Source: an uncultured Bacilli bacterium (lineage in GTDB: Bacteria > Bacillota_I > Bacilli_A > RF39 > UBA660). Taken from it: a DNA stretch of 41,822 nucleotides. The notes under the pieces are model-generated. The model did no database searches. It saw nothing but the letters and a program-made list of their open reading frames with translations, and was not told the origin of the DNA. Positions 41,175 through 41,822 of this stretch are shown piece after piece. Location: NCBI GenBank assembly GCA_947628235.1, contig CANQZC010000012.1, positions 1 to 41,822 of the forward strand, given 5' to 3'. How positions within the stretch are numbered: the first letter of the stretch is position 1; every line of letters begins with the position of its first letter. The translations under genes and the position numbers were made by a program.

Positions 41175-41620
41175 AAAACTGCCTCACACAACTCTTCGTA
41201 TTTTTGACCATAAGGGGTAATGATTAAAACTCTTTTATTTTCCCCTACTACTTTAAATTTAATATCCAATCTTTCTGGAGGTAAAATAGGTGCGATAGTA
41301 TCTGCCCATTCAATGACAACAACTCCACCTTTCGTAAAATATTCTTCGATTCCTACTCCAGCAGTATTTCCATCTAGACGATACACATCTAAATGATATA
41401 AAGGAAGTTCTCCATCATATTCCTTAATAATATTAAAGGTTGGAGAGGTAATAGTTTCTTCAATGCCGAGAGCATTGGCAATGCCTTTTACAAACATTGT
41501 TTTGCCACTACCTAACTCTCCATTAAGGCAAATTATCATGTTTGGAAATTTTTCTGATTCAAAGTTTTGTGCAAGTTCAATTGTTTCTAATTCACTATGG
41601 GTTGTAATTTTATATTCCAT
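41171..41620 (-). CDS. tsaE: t6A modification ATPase TsaE
   Basis: A small P-loop ATPase that drives the TsaBD complex. At 149 aa it has Walker A NGELGSGKT (about residues 32-40), the switch region SPTFNIIKEY and LYHLDVYRL, and the C-terminal EWAD. The start at 41620 has AGGTGATAG upstream; an upstream in-frame GTG at 41629 would lie on that site. It heads the tsaE-tsaB-rimI-tsaD-nucleotidyltransferase operon and lies just after an rRNA operon, transcribed in the same direction. Confidence 0.96.
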   Translation of the reverse strand: MEYKITTHSELETIELAQNFESEKFPNMIICLNGELGSGKTMFVKGIANALGIEETITSPTFNIIKEYDGELPLYHLDVYRLDGNTAGVGIEEYFTKGGVVVIEWADTIAPILPPERLDIKFKVVGENKRVLIITPYGQKYEELCEAVL

Positions 41621-41637
41621 TTCTATCACCTAGTTTT

Positions 41638-41667
41638 ATTATAGCAAAAAAAAAAGTATTATTGCAA
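41638..41667 (-). promoter_or_regulatory. Promoter of the t6A operon
   Basis: TTGCAA (41662-41667), 18 bases, TATAAT (41638-41643) with TGC before it. The spacer contains a run of ten T on the minus strand (41646-41655), so slippage there would change promoter spacing. Confidence 0.75.
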
Positions 41668-41736
41668 TAAATTTGGATGCTTTCCTACGGTTCTATCAAA
41701 AAATGTAAACTATCCACAAAAGTGTGCAAAAATACT

Positions 41737-41762
41737 AAAAAAAATGCAAAAAAAAATTTGCA
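41737..41762 (-). terminator. rRNA operon terminator
   Basis: TGCAAA/TTTGCA stem around six T, then a run of eight T on the minus strand, directly at the 3' end of 5S rRNA. Further T-rich sequence follows. Confidence 0.75.
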
Positions 41763-41822
41763 ACTACCTATTTTCGCTTACACTATCGTCGGCGTGAAAG
41801 AGCTTAACTTCTGTGTTCGGGA
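41760..41822 (-). rRNA. rrf: 5S ribosomal RNA, 3' part
   Basis: Read on the minus strand the window edge gives CCGAACACAGAAGTTAAGCT, the highly conserved loop region of bacterial 5S rRNA, then CGCCGACGATAG and a 3' end in AAAATAGGTAGTTG. The 5' half lies outside the window. The 5S is normally the last gene of a 16S-23S-5S operon, so an rRNA operon probably ends here and tsaE follows it. Confidence 0.9.

Noticed and set aside
41711..41719. Possible DnaA box (CTATCCACA)
   Set aside because: A single imperfect copy with no partners nearby and no dnaA, dnaN or AT-rich unwinding cluster; not an origin.
1..41822. CRISPR arrays, tRNA genes, insertion sequences, prophage genes
   Set aside because: No regularly spaced repeats, cloverleaf-type sequences, transposases or phage proteins were found on either strand.

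Overview
The window is an AT-rich, densely packed bacterial chromosome segment with 42 protein genes I can support, 39 of them on the minus strand, plus the 3' part of a 5S rRNA at the right edge. The gene set (Spo0A, SepF-like protein, LspA-RluD, RecD2, PcrA, HemW, LepA, class B penicillin-binding protein, LtaS-like sulfatase, glycolipid glycosyltransferase) indicates a walled, Gram-positive member of the Bacillota, probably a gut-type Bacilli lineage (RF39/Erysipelotrichia-like). That placement is inference from gene content. TGA is used as a stop (for example at the end of the LtaS-like gene and of the gene upstream of hemW), so this is not a code-4 mollicute.

Layout, left to right; transcription runs mostly right to left. 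1-204: hairpin-rich intergenic DNA. 0.2-4.6 kb: recG, a small export-type membrane protein and a lone HerA-type ATPase. 4.6-8.8 kb: envelope proteins (LtaS-like sulfatase, its partner and a HAAS-domain membrane protein). 8.8-14.6 kb: thyX-tmk (dTMP and dTDP synthesis), then lepA, a three-HTH regulator and hemW. 14.6-19.3 kb: two unknown membrane proteins, a rhomboid protease, and the sepF-like/lspA/rluD neighbourhood. 19.4-23.6 kb: a tiny membrane protein, recD2, an unknown plus-strand protein and spo0A with a 0A-box-like site. 23.7-31.0 kb: tpiA, glycolipid glycosyltransferase, flippase-like protein, pgk, efp, a small basic ORF, rpmG and the PBP2-type gene. 31.1-34.5 kb: a DUF2624-like protein, nfo, a tiny membrane protein and pcrA. 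34.6-38.4 kb: an SsuABC/ThiXYZ-type ABC transporter and an SPFH protein. 38.4-41.6 kb: the t6A cluster tsaE-tsaB-rimI-tsaD plus a nucleotidyltransferase, then the end of an rRNA operon.

Most genes are housekeeping. The clearest unexplained signal is a cluster of the 7-mer GGGAAAT/ATTTCCC: 11 copies in bases 154-1680, five of them within 105 bp, against 5 in the other 40 kb. Nine of the 11 extend to GGGAAATA, which I found nowhere else in the window. Copies lie on both strands, in all codon phases of recG and in its 3' intergenic region, so the constraint looks DNA-level. The 7-mer is the half-site of the Bacillus subtilis Noc (nucleoid occlusion) site ATTTCCCGGGAAAT, and one place (1621-1634) matches that palindrome at 12 of 14 bases. 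Other points worth a look: a tandem-domain ThyX, a possible ADP-ribosyltransferase-like unknown protein (inference), an apparently leaderless lepA, widespread extended -10 promoters, and terminator hairpins that sit on stop codons.
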